Source: Micromonospora sp. MA102 (GTDB taxonomy: Bacteria > Actinomycetota > Actinomycetes > Mycobacteriales > Micromonosporaceae). Taken from it: 64,000 nucleotides of DNA. Of the stretch, positions 45,962-55,755 are shown in pieces. The position numbers and the translations under genes were made by a program. A model generated the notes under the pieces. It had not been told where the DNA came from. It made no database searches and worked only from the letters and a program-made list of their open reading frames with translations. Within the stretch, counting starts at the first letter, position 1. Every line of letters starts with the position of its first letter. The stretch is taken from NCBI RefSeq assembly GCF_025460765.1, contig NZ_JAMWEG010000002.1, positions 248,001 through 312,000 on the forward strand. The letters run 5' to 3'.

Positions 45962-46044
45962 GCGCCCATCCTGCCCCGCGGATCGTCGGCCCGCAGCGGG
46001 ATGCGGGGCAGCGCGCCGGCGGGTCGGGCGACTAGGTTCCGGGG

Positions 46045-46566
46045 ATGGCGGAACCGACGATCGACCCCACCCTCGGTCCGGTCCTCGCCCGCACGGGCGA
46101 CGAACGGGCGATCCTCGAATCGTTCCTCGACTTCCACCGGGCCACGGTGCTGCGCAAGGCGCGCGGCCTCTCCGACGCCGAGGCGGCCCGCCGCCTGGTG
46201 CCCTCCCGTACCACCCTCGCCGGGCTGCTCAAACACCTCGCCCTGGTGGAGCGGAACTGGCTGCCCTGCCTGTTCGCCCCCGAGCCGGGCGACGTCTACC
46301 TCACCAGCGAGGCCGACGCCGAGGCCAGCTTCACGCTCGACCCGGGTGAGACGGTGGACGGGCTGACCGACGCCTACCGGGCCGCCTGCGCCCGGTCCCG
46401 GGCCGTCGCCGCCCGGTTCGGCCTCGACCACGTGGTGCCGCACCCGCAGCTCGGTGAGGTGTCGCTGCGCTGGGTGCTCGTGCACCTCATCGAGGAGACC
46501 GCCCGGCACGCCGGGCACGCCGACATCCTGCGCGAGCTGACCGACGGGGAGACCGGGGCGATCTGA
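46045..46566 (+). CDS. DinB/DUF664 family protein
   Basis: 173 residues, four-helix DinB-like fold. ILESFLDFHRATVLRKARGL, LAGLLKHLALVERNWLPCLF (metal His) and LRWVLVHLIEETARHAGHAD (second and third His) give the three-histidine site typical of the family, which includes mycothiol- and bacillithiol-dependent transferases. Function here is unknown. Confidence 0.88.
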   Translation: MAEPTIDPTLGPVLARTGDERAILESFLDFHRATVLRKARGLSDAEAARRLVPSRTTLAGLLKHLALVERNWLPCLFAPEPGDVYLTSEADAEASFTLDPGETVDGLTDAYRAACARSRAVAARFGLDHVVPHPQLGEVSLRWVLVHLIEETARHAGHADILRELTDGETGAI

Positions 46567-46572
46567 CCGGGC

Positions 46573-47445
46573 TCAGGACCGGGGCAGCAGGCCGGCCGGA
46601 TACTCCATGCCGTCGTGGGTGCAGGCGGCCGCCGCCACCCGGGCGGCGTAGCGGGCCGCGTCGAGCGGGGTGGCGCCGCGCAGCCGGGCCGCGATGAGGC
46701 CGGCGGCGAACGCGTCGCCCGCGCCGTTGGTGTCGACCACGGCCGCCGGCGGGGTGGTCGCGGGCACGTGCGCCGGCGGCGTGTCCGGGCCGTGCAGGGT
46801 GGCGCCGGCCGCGCCGCCGGTCACCAGCACCGTCCGCGGCGCCAGCCCGGCCGCCACCTTCCCGGCGCGGTCGCCCAGCCGGACGTCGCTGACGAAGACC
46901 AGGTCGGCCGCGTCGGCGAAGGGCCGGTGGTAGTCGTTCTCGCCGTCCCAGTCGTGCAGGTCGGTGGAGAGGGACACCCCGGCGCCGAGGGCGGCCCGCA
47001 CGGTGGGCAGCGCGTCCCGGGCCCAGTCCATGATCGACACGTGGACGTGGGCCGCGTCGCGCACCAGCCCGGCCAGCTCCGCCCCGGCGAACGGCGCCGG
47101 GCCGGACCACGGGCGCGGGTCGTAGAGCGACATCCGCCGGCCGGCCGGGTCGACCATGTTCACCGAGCGGCGGGTGCCGGCCGGGGCGTCGGCCAGCACG
47201 GCGCGTACCGAGGTGCGGGCCAGCGCCGCCCGGACCACGTCACCGGCCGGGTCGGCGCCGAGCACGTCGACCAGGGCCACCCGCAGGCCGAGCGCGTGCG
47301 CGGCCAGCGCCACCCCCGCCCCGGTGTTGCCGACCCGCAACTCGATCGGGGGCACCGCCAGCGAGTCGGCGGCCGGCAGCGGCAGGGCGGGCACCTGGGC
47401 GCGGATGTCCACGCCCAACCCGCCGATCACGAACAGATCGACCAT
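46573..47445 (-). CDS. PfkB-family carbohydrate/nucleoside kinase
   Basis: 290 residues. Motif 1 is VGNTGAGVALAAHALGLRVA and motif 2 VVDTNGAGDAFAAGLIAARL (GAGD anion hole with catalytic Asp). The N-terminus VDLFVIGGLGVDIRAQVPAL is typical of ribokinase-like enzymes. The sugar or nucleoside cannot be read. ATG at 47445 is used. Divergent from the SNF2 helicase with 63 bases between. Confidence 0.9.
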   Translation of the reverse strand: MVDLFVIGGLGVDIRAQVPALPLPAADSLAVPPIELRVGNTGAGVALAAHALGLRVALVDVLGADPAGDVVRAALARTSVRAVLADAPAGTRRSVNMVDPAGRRMSLYDPRPWSGPAPFAGAELAGLVRDAAHVHVSIMDWARDALPTVRAALGAGVSLSTDLHDWDGENDYHRPFADAADLVFVSDVRLGDRAGKVAAGLAPRTVLVTGGAAGATLHGPDTPPAHVPATTPPAAVVDTNGAGDAFAAGLIAARLRGATPLDAARYAARVAAAACTHDGMEYPAGLLPRS

Positions 47446-47508
47446 GGCGGCGACAGTAGTCCGCGGCGGCCGCCTATCCTGGCCCCGGGCGTCGTCGAGG
47501 GGGAGTGC

Positions 47509-50500
47509 GTGCTGGTCATCCACGGGTTGTGGCTGTCCGGGCGCGGGCTCGCCCTCTGGGCCGAGGACAGCACCCGCCCGGCCCGCGCGCCCCGCCGGCC
47601 GGGCCGCGCCCCGCGCGAACGGCCGCACCCCTTCGCCGCCGACCACGCCACCCTGGCCGCCGCGCTCGGCGGCCCGCCGAACGCGCCGGCCTCCGTGCTG
47701 CTCGACCTGCCCACCCGGGCCGGCTCCCCGCTGGACTCGCCCGAGCTGGTCCGGACCGCCGCCGGGGAACCGGTCCGCGGCCCGGTCACCCGCGCCGGCT
47801 GGCGGGTCCCCGCCCTGGTGTACGCGCCGGACGCCGCGTTCGCCCGGCTCCGGGCGCTGGATCCGGGGGAGGCGGTGGCCGGGGCGAGCCGGCGGCACCT
47901 GGCCGAACTGGCCGACTTCGCCGCCGATCTGGTCACCCGCGGCCGCGTCCTGCCCGGCGTCTCCGACGCCGCCCCCACCGTCGACGCGGTCCGGGCCGAC
48001 GGTGGGCGACGGGGCCTGCGGGTCGTCGACGACTCGGACGTGGTGACCGCGTCGGCCGTCTGGCGGCCGCTGCTCACCGGCACGGACGCGGCGTGGGCCC
48101 GCTCGCTGGCGCTCGCCCTGCCCCCGGCGGCCCGCGCCGCCCGCGAGTGGCACCTGATCGGCCCGGATCCGGGTGCATCTGTTGTCGTCCCGGCGACAAC
48201 AGATGCACCCACAGGGGCGGACGTATCGCCGGGGGAGCTGGTGGCCGAGGCGTTGGACGCGCTGGTCGACGCCGCCGCCCGGGCCGCTCTCGGCGACACC
48301 CGGCTGCCCCGGGGCATGCGCCCCGGCGGACCGGTGCCGGCCTGGCTGGCCGCGCTCACCGGCCCGGAGCGTGCCTTCGCCGCCGAGCCGGCCGCCCTGG
48401 ACACCCTCCGGGCCGAGCTGGACGCCTGGCAGCGCGACGCCGCCGGCGGCCCGGTACGGGCCGCGTTCCGCCTGGTCGAGCCGGCCGCGGACCCGGTGGC
48501 CGAGCTGGTCGAGGGCGGCGCCTGGCGGGTCGAGTTCGGCCTGCACCCGACCGACGAGCCGGGGCTGGTGGTCGACGCCGCGCACATCTGGCAGCGGCCG
48601 GCGCCCGCGCTCGCCGCCCGTGGCGTCGACCCGCAGGAGACCCTGCTGGCCGAGCTGGGCCGGGCCAGCCGCCTCTGGCCCGAGCTGGACGCGGCGCTGC
48701 GCACCGCCACGCCGGAGGGGATGGAGCTGGACGCCGACGGCGCGCACCGGTTCCTCCGGGAGGGGGCGCCCGTGCTGCACGCGGCGGGCTTCGTGGTGCT
48801 GCTGCCCTCCTGGTGGCGGCGCTCCTCCTCCCGCCTCGGGGCGCGGCTGCGGGCGCGCAGCCGGACCGCGCCCGGCACGGTGGCCGTCGCGGCCGCCGGG
48901 CTCGGCATGGACGCCCTGGTCGACTACCGCTGGGAGGTGGCCCTCGGCGACCAGCCGCTGACCGCCGAGGAGCTGGCCTCGCTCGCGGAGCTGAAGTCGC
49001 CGCTGGTCCGGCTGCGCGGCCGCTGGGTCGAGCTGGACCCGCAGCGGCTCGAAGCCGGGCTGCGGCTGCTCCGCTCCTCCGGCGAGCTGACCGTGGCCGA
49101 CCTGCTGCGGATGGGGCTGGCCGGGGCCGACCGGCCCGGCGAGCTGCCGGTGCTGGAGGTGGCCGCGGACGGCGCGCTGGGCGAGCTGCTGGCCGGGGAG
49201 GCGGAGCGGCGGCTCACCCCGGCCGACCCGCCACCCGGGTTCGTCGGGACGCTGCGGCCGTACCAGCGGCGGGGGCTCGCCTGGCTGGCCTTCCTCCAGT
49301 CCCTCGGGCTGGGCGGGATCCTGGCCGACGACATGGGGCTGGGCAAGACCGTCCAGCTGCTCGCGTTGCTCGCCGGTGACCCGCCGGGGGCCGGACCCAC
49401 GCTGCTCGTCTGTCCGATGTCGCTGGTCGGCAACTGGCAGCGGGAGGCGGCGAAGTTCGCCCCGGACCTGCGGGTCCACGTGCACCACGGCGCCGAACGG
49501 GTGCGGGGCGAGGCGTTCGCCGGCACCGTGCACGCCGCGGACCTGGTGCTGACCACCTACTCGGTGGCCGCGCGGGACGCGTACGAGCTGGCCGGGATCG
49601 ACTGGCACCGGGTGGTGGTGGACGAGGCGCAGGCGATCAAGAACGCCTCCACCCGGCAGGCCGAGGCGGTGCGGTCGCTGCCCGCGCGGCACCGGGTCGC
49701 GGTCACCGGCACGCCGGTGGAGAACCGGCTCGCCGACCTCTGGTCGATCATGCAGTTTACCAATCCGGGCCTGCTCGGGCCGGCCGCCACCTTCAAGAAG
49801 AAGTTCGCCGAGCCGATCGAGCGGCACGGCGACGCCGAGGTGGCCGAGCGGCTGCGCCGGATCACCGGCCCGTTCGTGCTGCGCCGGCTCAAGACCGACC
49901 CGACGATCATCACGGACCTGCCGGAGAAGCTGGAGATGGAGGTGCTCTGCAACCTCACCGCCGAGCAGGCCGCGCTCTACCGGGCCGTCGTCGACGACAT
50001 GATGGCGAAGATCGAATCCAGCGACGGCATCGAACGCCGCGGGCTGGTGCTGGCCACCATGACCCGGCTCAAGCAGGTCTGCAACCACCCCGCCCAGCTG
50101 CTGCACGACGGCTCCGCCCTGCCCGGCCGGTCCGGCAAGCTGGAACGGCTGGAGGAGATCGTCGACGAGGTCCTCGCGGCGGGGGAGAAGGCTCTGCTCT
50201 TCACCCAGTACGCCGAGTTCGGCGGGATGCTGCGTGGCCACCTGTCGGCGCGTACCGGGCAGGAGGTGCTGCTCCTGCACGGCGGGGTGGGCAAGGCCGA
50301 ACGGGACGCCATGGTGACCCGGTTCCAGTCCCCGGCGGGCCCGCCGCTCTTCGTGCTGTCCCTCAAGGCCGGCGGCACCGGGCTCACCCTGACGGCGGCG
50401 AACCACGTGGTGCACGTGGACCGCTGGTGGAACCCGGCCGTCGAGGACCAGGCGACCGACCGGGCGTTCCGCATCGGCCAGCGCCGCCGGGTGCAGGTCC

Positions 50501-50670
50501 GCAAGTTCGTCTGCGCCGGCACGGTCGAGGAGAAGGTGGCCGCGATGATCGCCGACAAGCGGAGCCTGGCCCGGCGGGTGGTGGGCAGCGGCGAGCAGTG
50601 GGTCACCGAGCTGTCCACCGACACCCTGCGGGAGCTGTTCGCGCTGGAGTCCGGGGCGGTGGTCGAGTGA
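47509..50670 (+). CDS. SNF2-family DNA-dependent ATPase/helicase
   Basis: 1053 residues. The N-terminal half is the bacterial SNF2-associated region (DUF3670-like: RLRARSRTAPGTVAVAAAGL and DALVDYRWEVALGDQPLTAE). The helicase has TLRPYQRRGLAWLAFLQSLG, Walker A LADDMGLGKTVQLLALLAGD, DEAQ box VVVDEAQAIKNASTRQAEAV, TGTPVENRLADLWSI, and C-terminal LFTQYAEFGGMLRG, FVLSLKAGGTGLTLTAANHV and DQATDRAFRIGQRR. Such proteins remodel nucleic-acid-protein complexes in repair. GTG at 47509 follows GAGGGGGA. A 17-bp inverted repeat lies inside the gene at 48171-48210. The SWIM gene overlaps its stop. Confidence 0.95.
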   Translation: MLVIHGLWLSGRGLALWAEDSTRPARAPRRPGRAPRERPHPFAADHATLAAALGGPPNAPASVLLDLPTRAGSPLDSPELVRTAAGEPVRGPVTRAGWRVPALVYAPDAAFARLRALDPGEAVAGASRRHLAELADFAADLVTRGRVLPGVSDAAPTVDAVRADGGRRGLRVVDDSDVVTASAVWRPLLTGTDAAWARSLALALPPAARAAREWHLIGPDPGASVVVPATTDAPTGADVSPGELVAEALDALVDAAARAALGDTRLPRGMRPGGPVPAWLAALTGPERAFAAEPAALDTLRAELDAWQRDAAGGPVRAAFRLVEPAADPVAELVEGGAWRVEFGLHPTDEPGLVVDAAHIWQRPAPALAARGVDPQETLLAELGRASRLWPELDAALRTATPEGMELDADGAHRFLREGAPVLHAAGFVVLLPSWWRRSSSRLGARLRARSRTAPGTVAVAAAGLGMDALVDYRWEVALGDQPLTAEELASLAELKSPLVRLRGRWVELDPQRLEAGLRLLRSSGELTVADLLRMGLAGADRPGELPVLEVAADGALGELLAGEAERRLTPADPPPGFVGTLRPYQRRGLAWLAFLQSLGLGGILADDMGLGKTVQLLALLAGDPPGAGPTLLVCPMSLVGNWQREAAKFAPDLRVHVHHGAERVRGEAFAGTVHAADLVLTTYSVAARDAYELAGIDWHRVVVDEAQAIKNASTRQAEAVRSLPARHRVAVTGTPVENRLADLWSIMQFTNPGLLGPAATFKKKFAEPIERHGDAEVAERLRRITGPFVLRRLKTDPTIITDLPEKLEMEVLCNLTAEQAALYRAVVDDMMAKIESSDGIERRGLVLATMTRLKQVCNHPAQLLHDGSALPGRSGKLERLEEIVDEVLAAGEKALLFTQYAEFGGMLRGHLSARTGQEVLLLHGGVGKAERDAMVTRFQSPAGPPLFVLSLKAGGTGLTLTAANHVVHVDRWWNPAVEDQATDRAFRIGQRRRVQVRKFVCAGTVEEKVAAMIADKRSLARRVVGSGEQWVTELSTDTLRELFALESGAVVE
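48171..48210. repeat. Perfect 17-bp inverted repeat inside the SNF2 gene
   Basis: GGGTGCATCTGTTGTCG (48171-48187), loop TCCCGG, then CGACAACAGATGCACCC (48194-48210). It is in frame and encodes GASVVVPATTDAPT, a Val/Thr-rich break in the protein. The AT content is higher than the surrounding gene. It looks like an inserted palindromic repeat element. Confidence 0.85.
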
Positions 50671-51611
50671 CCACACCGGACGGAGGGTCGCGCTTCGCCG
50701 GGTTCGGCCCGCCCCGGCGGGTGGAGGGCGGGCTGAAGGCGCGCAGCACCAAGGGTGCGATCGGGCGTTCCTGGTGGTCCCGCCGCTTCCTGGAGGTGCT
50801 GGAGTCCTTCGCGCTCGGCACCCGCCTCACCCGTGGTCGGGCGTACGCGCGCCGGGGGCAGGTGCTCCGGCTCGACGTCGCGCCGGGGCTGGTCACCGCC
50901 GCCGTGCAGGGGTCCCGGCCGGATCCCTACCCGGTGCGGATCGGGCTGGCCGCGTACCCGGACGGGGTGTGGGAGCGGATCGAGGCGGAGCTGGCCGGGC
51001 AGGCGTTCTTCAGCGCCCGGCTGCTCGCCGGTGACCTGCCGGCCGAACTGGAGGAGTTGTTCACCGCGGCGGGCGCGCCGCTCTTCCCGGCCACGATCGG
51101 GGAGCTGGACCAGCACTGCGGCTGCCCCGACTTCGCGGTGCCGTGCAAGCACCTCGCGGCGACCTTCTACCTGCTCGCGGAGGCGTTCGACGCCGACCCG
51201 TTCCAGCTCCTGCACTGGCGTGGGCGGTCGCGGGGCGCGCTGCTCGACCGGCTGCGTACGCTGCGCGGCGCCGCCGACCCCGGCGGCGCGCCGGCCGCCC
51301 CGGCGGTGGCCCCGGACGGGCCGGTCGTCCCGGCGGACGCGGACTCCGGGCCGGCGCGGCCCGTGGCCGGTGCGGGACGGGTGCTGGCGGGACTGCCGGC
51401 CGTCCCGCCGGACGACGAGGTCGACCGGTTCTGGGTGTCCCCGGTGGCGCTGCCGGACCGGCCGCCCACCCTGGCCACCGGGCCGGAACTGCTGCTGCGT
51501 CAGCTCGGCCCGCCGGGGGCCGCGATCGGCGGCCCGGGCCTCGTCGAGCGGCTCCGCCGGGCGTACCGGGAGTTCGGCCGCGGTGAGGCCGGGTCGGACG
51601 ACCCGGGCTGA
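50667..51611 (+). CDS. SWIM zinc-finger protein partnered with SNF2 helicase
   Basis: 314 residues. The SWIM motif is QHCGCPDFAVPCKHLAATFY (CxCx6CxH) at about residues 151-170. N-terminal KARSTKGAIGRSWWSRRFLE and VLESFALGTRLTRGRAYARR are typical of SNF2-linked SWIM proteins. The C-terminus has an Ala/Pro-rich linker. GTG overlaps the helicase TGA (GTGA), so the two are coupled and likely work as a DNA-binding complex. Confidence 0.92.
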   Translation: MTTPDGGSRFAGFGPPRRVEGGLKARSTKGAIGRSWWSRRFLEVLESFALGTRLTRGRAYARRGQVLRLDVAPGLVTAAVQGSRPDPYPVRIGLAAYPDGVWERIEAELAGQAFFSARLLAGDLPAELEELFTAAGAPLFPATIGELDQHCGCPDFAVPCKHLAATFYLLAEAFDADPFQLLHWRGRSRGALLDRLRTLRGAADPGGAPAAPAVAPDGPVVPADADSGPARPVAGAGRVLAGLPAVPPDDEVDRFWVSPVALPDRPPTLATGPELLLRQLGPPGAAIGGPGLVERLRRAYREFGRGEAGSDDPG

Positions 51612-51632
51612 CGGTCACCGGCGGCTCCGCCG

Positions 51633-51890
51633 TCATAGCCAGCGTCGTCGGAACCGCCACATGAGGCAGGCGTTGGCGAGCAGCACCACGGCGCAGATCG
51701 CGCCGGCCATTCGCCCGGCCAGTACGGTCATCGCCGGCAGCGAGGCCCACAGCACGATCGTCAACAGCATCAGGTACCGGCCTCGGCGGCCCCGGGCCCG
51801 GTGGTCGAGCCGGGCGAAGAACTGCGGGTCACTTTCCCGCAGTTGGCGGGTGATCTGTTCGAACCTGCGCTGATCCTCTTTGCTGAGCAT
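51633..51890 (-). CDS. DUF3040 small membrane protein
   Basis: 85 residues: cytoplasmic MLSKEDQRRFEQITRQLRES, a basic segment RARGRRGRYLM, and two helices (LLTIVLWASLPAMTVLAG, AGAICAVVLLANACLM). This is the DUF3040 layout of actinobacteria, function unknown. Convergent with the SWIM gene. Confidence 0.85.
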   Translation of the reverse strand: MLSKEDQRRFEQITRQLRESDPQFFARLDHRARGRRGRYLMLLTIVLWASLPAMTVLAGRMAGAICAVVLLANACLMWRFRRRWL

Positions 51891-52342
51891 GGCGGTGCCT
51901 TCCCCTCACGGCTTCAGCGGTTCGGGGGCATACCCGGAACGGAGGCGGGTCACGCGCTGCTCCCACCGCTACTTTCGGCGGGGCCGGACAGGTGCGCACG
52001 CACCGGTCGGACACCTCAGCGCAGGCTTATCCGCACCTTAAGTTTCCCTCAGCGGTTGAACGCCGCCAGCAGCGTCGCGGGGGGCGAAAACGTCACGTCC
52101 GGGCGGGGACCGCCCGGGTCGGCCCTGCTCCGGGGGCCGCCGGACATCGACGGTCGCCCGGGCCGTCCGCCGGCCGGCATGAGCACCGTCTTAAGTGCCC
52201 TCGCGGCCGCCGTCGGAGCGCCTTGAGCGCCCGGAGACGCGTGGTTACTTTCCCGTAGCAACTCCTCCGGCAACCGTCGCCGCCCCTCCGCCCACCCCCC
52301 GGGTCGCAGGCGTGCCGGCGCTCGAAGAAAACGGGAAGCTAC
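51891..52342. other. 452-base intergenic region upstream of the DUF1800 operon
   Basis: No gene is supported here. It holds the divergent promoters of DUF3040 and the DUF1800 operon, with AT-richer islands around CACCTTAAGTTTCCC (near 52034) and GGTTACTTTCCCGTAGC (near 52241), and the ribosome binding site CGGGAAGCTAC before the DUF1800 ATG. Confidence 0.5.
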
Positions 52343-54367
52343 ATGGCCGACCTGAACGTGCCACCGCGTCGACCTCGGGACGATCGCGGTTGGGACGGAT
52401 ACCAGCACCCCCATCCGGACGGGTACCGCGACAACGCCATGCCGTACGCCGGTCCCGGCGGTTACACCACCCCCGCGGCGCCCACGTCCGGCCCGCAGTG
52501 GGTCGGGCCCGACGGCTTCGCCGGTGGCCACCCCCAGCCGTCCGGCGGGTACGCCCCGCCGCCCGCACCGGGACTGCCCAACCTGGACGACGACGACGAG
52601 CCGCGCCGCGGCCGGCGGCGGGCTCTCGCCGCGATCGGTGGCGCCGCGGTGGTCGCCGGTGGCGCGGCCCTCCTGTCGCCGCAGATCCGGGGCCTGTTCT
52701 CGGACGATCCGGTGGCCGGCGACGCGACCGGCACCGTGGTCACCGACGGCACCGCCGCCCGGCCGAGCGGCCAGCAGCCCAGCACGGTGCGCACCTACAC
52801 CGAGCAGAACGAGAGCTACATGGGCTCCCGGGCCGGCGCGGCGCTCAAGCGCAACGCGCCCGCCGGCGGCCGGGTCTTCGCCAGCCCGGCGGCCGCCGCG
52901 GCGGCGACCGAGGTGACCGTCAAGACGGTGCTCGCCAAGGACCCGATCCGCCACCTGGCCAGCCGGACCACGTTCGGCCCGACGCCGAAGGTGCTCGCCG
53001 ACATCAAGCGGCTCGGCATCGACGACTGGCTGCGCCAGCAGCTCCAGCCGGAGAAGATCGCGCCGACGAAGGCCGAGCTGAAGCTGGCCGAACTGCCCAC
53101 CCTCAAGCTGACCCCGACCCAGCTGCGCGACCAGCGGGACCAGCTCAACGAGCGGGGCGCCCAGCCGGAGCGGGAGACGGTGGACGCCACCATCGCCCGG
53201 CAGATCTGGTCGGACCGCCAGCTGTTCGAGGTGATGGTCGACTTCTGGAACGACTTCCTGCACGTGGCGGCCGACTTCGACGGCGGCGAGATCTACCGCA
53301 ACTCCTTCGACCAGGACGTCATCCGCAAGCACGCGCTGGGCAGCTACCCGGAGATGCTGGTGGCCGCCAACAAGCACCCGGCGCTGCTCATCTACCTGAA
53401 CCAGACCGACTCGCGCAAGGACGCGGTCAACGAGAACCTGGCCCGGGAGAACCTGGAGCTCTACTCGGTCGGCGTCGACGGCGGCTACACCGAGAAGGAC
53501 GTCCGGCAGGCCGCCATGCTGCAGACCGGACGGGGTGTCGCCGACGGCAGGTACCGGTTCTTCCCGGAGCGGCACTACGTCGGCAAGGTGAAGATCCTCG
53601 GGTTCAGCCACGCGAACAACTCGACCGACCCGAAGGTCGCCGACAAGGTGATCGACCAGTACATCACCTACATCGCGCTGCACGCCTCGACCGCCCGGTA
53701 CGTGGCGAGCAGCCTCGCCACCCGGTTCGTCTCGGACACCCCGCCGAAGTCCCTGGTGGACCGGCTGGCCAAGGCGTACACGACGAACAAGGGGCAGATC
53801 CGGCCGGTGCTGGCCACGCTGTTCAGCTCGTCGGAGTTCTGGGCCTCGGTCGGGCAGAAGGTCCGCCGCCCGATGGAGTACCTGGTCGCCACCTACCGGT
53901 CGCTGGGCGTGGGGCCGGAGGCGTCCGCGGGCTTCGAGGGCGACAAGCGGCGCACCCCGTTCGCCCAGGGGCTGCGGCAGATCCAGGACAAGCTGCGCGA
54001 GCTGGGCCAGTACCCGATGGGCAAGCCCACCCCGGACGGCTACGCCGACGTCTACGTGGCCTGGACCTCCGCGGGCACCATGGTCGACGGCTGGAACGAG
54101 GCCGGCGACCTGATCGGCGCCTACCGCAAGCAGTTCACCTACGTCCGGCCGGAGAAGCTGGTGGCGAAGCCGCCGGCGACCGCCGGGGCGTACGTGGACG
54201 CGCTGGCCCAGCGGCTGGTGCACCAGAAGCTGAGCGCCAAGGAGAAGGCCCTCGTGCTCGCTGTCGCCGGGGTGTCGGCGGGCACCAAGGTCGACGCCAC
54301 CTTCAACGGGGCCATCGCCGCGGTCGCGCGGACGATCCTCGCGTCCCCCCAGCACCACCTCCGGTGA
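52343..54367 (+). CDS. DUF1800 family protein
   Basis: 674 residues. About 90 residues of Gly/Pro/Tyr-rich cytoplasmic sequence precede a basic twin-arginine-like helix (RRGRRRALAAIGGAAVVAGG). The DUF1800 core begins IRHLASRTTFGPTPKVLADI and contains LFEVMVDFWNDFLHVAADFD, NENLARENLELYSVGVDGGY, TEKDVRQAAMLQTGRGVADG and RRPMEYLVATYRSLGV. DUF1800 and DUF1501 proteins occur as neighbours and are probably exported; their activity is unknown. It is the first gene of the operon that ends with apbE. Confidence 0.92.
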   Translation: MADLNVPPRRPRDDRGWDGYQHPHPDGYRDNAMPYAGPGGYTTPAAPTSGPQWVGPDGFAGGHPQPSGGYAPPPAPGLPNLDDDDEPRRGRRRALAAIGGAAVVAGGAALLSPQIRGLFSDDPVAGDATGTVVTDGTAARPSGQQPSTVRTYTEQNESYMGSRAGAALKRNAPAGGRVFASPAAAAAATEVTVKTVLAKDPIRHLASRTTFGPTPKVLADIKRLGIDDWLRQQLQPEKIAPTKAELKLAELPTLKLTPTQLRDQRDQLNERGAQPERETVDATIARQIWSDRQLFEVMVDFWNDFLHVAADFDGGEIYRNSFDQDVIRKHALGSYPEMLVAANKHPALLIYLNQTDSRKDAVNENLARENLELYSVGVDGGYTEKDVRQAAMLQTGRGVADGRYRFFPERHYVGKVKILGFSHANNSTDPKVADKVIDQYITYIALHASTARYVASSLATRFVSDTPPKSLVDRLAKAYTTNKGQIRPVLATLFSSSEFWASVGQKVRRPMEYLVATYRSLGVGPEASAGFEGDKRRTPFAQGLRQIQDKLRELGQYPMGKPTPDGYADVYVAWTSAGTMVDGWNEAGDLIGAYRKQFTYVRPEKLVAKPPATAGAYVDALAQRLVHQKLSAKEKALVLAVAGVSAGTKVDATFNGAIAAVARTILASPQHHLR

Positions 54368-54375
54368 GGCATTCG

Positions 54376-55755
54376 ATGGAGATGACCGTGAACCCGTACC
54401 CCCTGCACCCCGAATGCCCCGACCTGCGGCGGCTGGCCGACAACCCGGCCGAGGCGCTGCTGCGCGCGGAGGCCGACATCGTGGCGGCCGAGAGCGCCGC
54501 CGAGGCGGACCGGTACCGCCGGCTGGAGGACCTGGAGGAGGCCCAGCAGGACGGGCGGGGCGTCACCCGGCGTACCTTCGTCGCCGGCGCCGCGGCCACC
54601 GCGACCGCCCTGGCCACCGCCCAGTTCGTCACCACCTCGGCGTCCTTCGCGGCGACCAAGACCGGCACCCTCATCCACGTCTTCCTCTACGGCGGGCTGG
54701 ACGGGCTGAGCCTGGTCGCGCCGGCCGACGACCCGGTGCTCGGCAAGGTCCGCCCCGACCTGCTGCTCGGCAACGACTCGCTGGCCCTCGGGCGCGGCTT
54801 CAAGCTGACCAGCGCGTTCGCCCCGCTGGAGAAGTGGCTGAAGGCCGGCCAGCTCGGCTTCGTGCCGGCGGTCTCCGACCCGCGGCTGTCCCGCAGCCAC
54901 TTCCAGGCCGCCGACGCCTGCAACCTGGGCGGCCTGCCCGGTGAGACCGGCGGCCGGGGCTGGCTGGACAGCCTGGTCGACACCCTCGGCAAGGGCACCG
55001 CGTTCCGCAGCGTCGGCATCGGCAGCACCCTGCCCCGCTCGCTGGTCGGCGTGAACGGCGCGATCTCCCTCAACAACGTCGGGGAGCTGCGGCTCAACGG
55101 CGACGACAAGTACCGCGCGGCGACCGAGAAGGCGATCCGCGGCCTGTTCACCGGGATCAACCACCCGGTGGAGGAGGCGGTCATCGAGGGCATGGGCGCG
55201 CTGGCCACCGCGCAGAAGCTGGCCGCGAAGCCGTACGCGGCCGCCGCCGGGGTGAAGTACGAGGGCGTCGGGTACGCGTTCCAGCAGCTCGCCCAGCTCA
55301 TCAAGGGCGGGGCGAACGTCCGGGTGGCGACGGTCGGCATGGGCGGCTACGACACCCACGAGAACCAGGGCACCCGCGAGGGCGGCCAGCTGTGGCGCCG
55401 GCTCAACGAGCTGGCCAACGCGATGGCGGCGTTCTTCACCGACCTCGGCGACCGGGCCGCCGACGTGACGGTCATGGTGTCCAGCGAGTTCGGCCGGCGG
55501 GTCGCCTCGAACCAGGGCGGCACCGACCACGGGCACGGCGGGGTGGTCACCATCCTGTCCGGGCGCAAGCTCGCCGGCTCGCTCCTGGGCACCTGGAACG
55601 GGTTGAACGATCTCGACAGCGGAGACGTACCCGAGTACAACAACATGTTCAACGTCTACGGCTCGGTCGCGCAGGGACGGTTCGGACTGACGACCGCGCA
55701 GGTGGACAAGGTCTTCCCCCGGCAGAAGTACACCCCCGTGAAGTTGTACGCGTGA
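54376..55755 (+). CDS. DUF1501 family protein, Tat-exported
   Basis: 459 residues. After about 60 acidic residues comes a twin-arginine signal GVTRRTFVAGAAATATALAT. The DUF1501 (sulfatase-like fold) core has GTLIHVFLYGGLDGLSLVAP, SRSHFQAADACNLGGLPGET, TVGMGGYDTHENQGTREGGQ, VTVMVSSEFGRRVASNQGGT and DHGHGGVVTILSG. This fold has metal-site His/Asp residues, but function is unknown. ATG at 54376 is used; ATG at 54382 is close. Its stop overlaps the GTG of the reductase. Confidence 0.93.
   Translation: MEMTVNPYPLHPECPDLRRLADNPAEALLRAEADIVAAESAAEADRYRRLEDLEEAQQDGRGVTRRTFVAGAAATATALATAQFVTTSASFAATKTGTLIHVFLYGGLDGLSLVAPADDPVLGKVRPDLLLGNDSLALGRGFKLTSAFAPLEKWLKAGQLGFVPAVSDPRLSRSHFQAADACNLGGLPGETGGRGWLDSLVDTLGKGTAFRSVGIGSTLPRSLVGVNGAISLNNVGELRLNGDDKYRAATEKAIRGLFTGINHPVEEAVIEGMGALATAQKLAAKPYAAAAGVKYEGVGYAFQQLAQLIKGGANVRVATVGMGGYDTHENQGTREGGQLWRRLNELANAMAAFFTDLGDRAADVTVMVSSEFGRRVASNQGGTDHGHGGVVTILSGRKLAGSLLGTWNGLNDLDSGDVPEYNNMFNVYGSVAQGRFGLTTAQVDKVFPRQKYTPVKLYA

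Noticed and set aside
46573..50676. A very long minus-strand open frame opposite the SNF2 gene
   Set aside because: Only its last 290 codons (PfkB) resemble a protein; the rest is the antisense of the helicase in GC-rich DNA.
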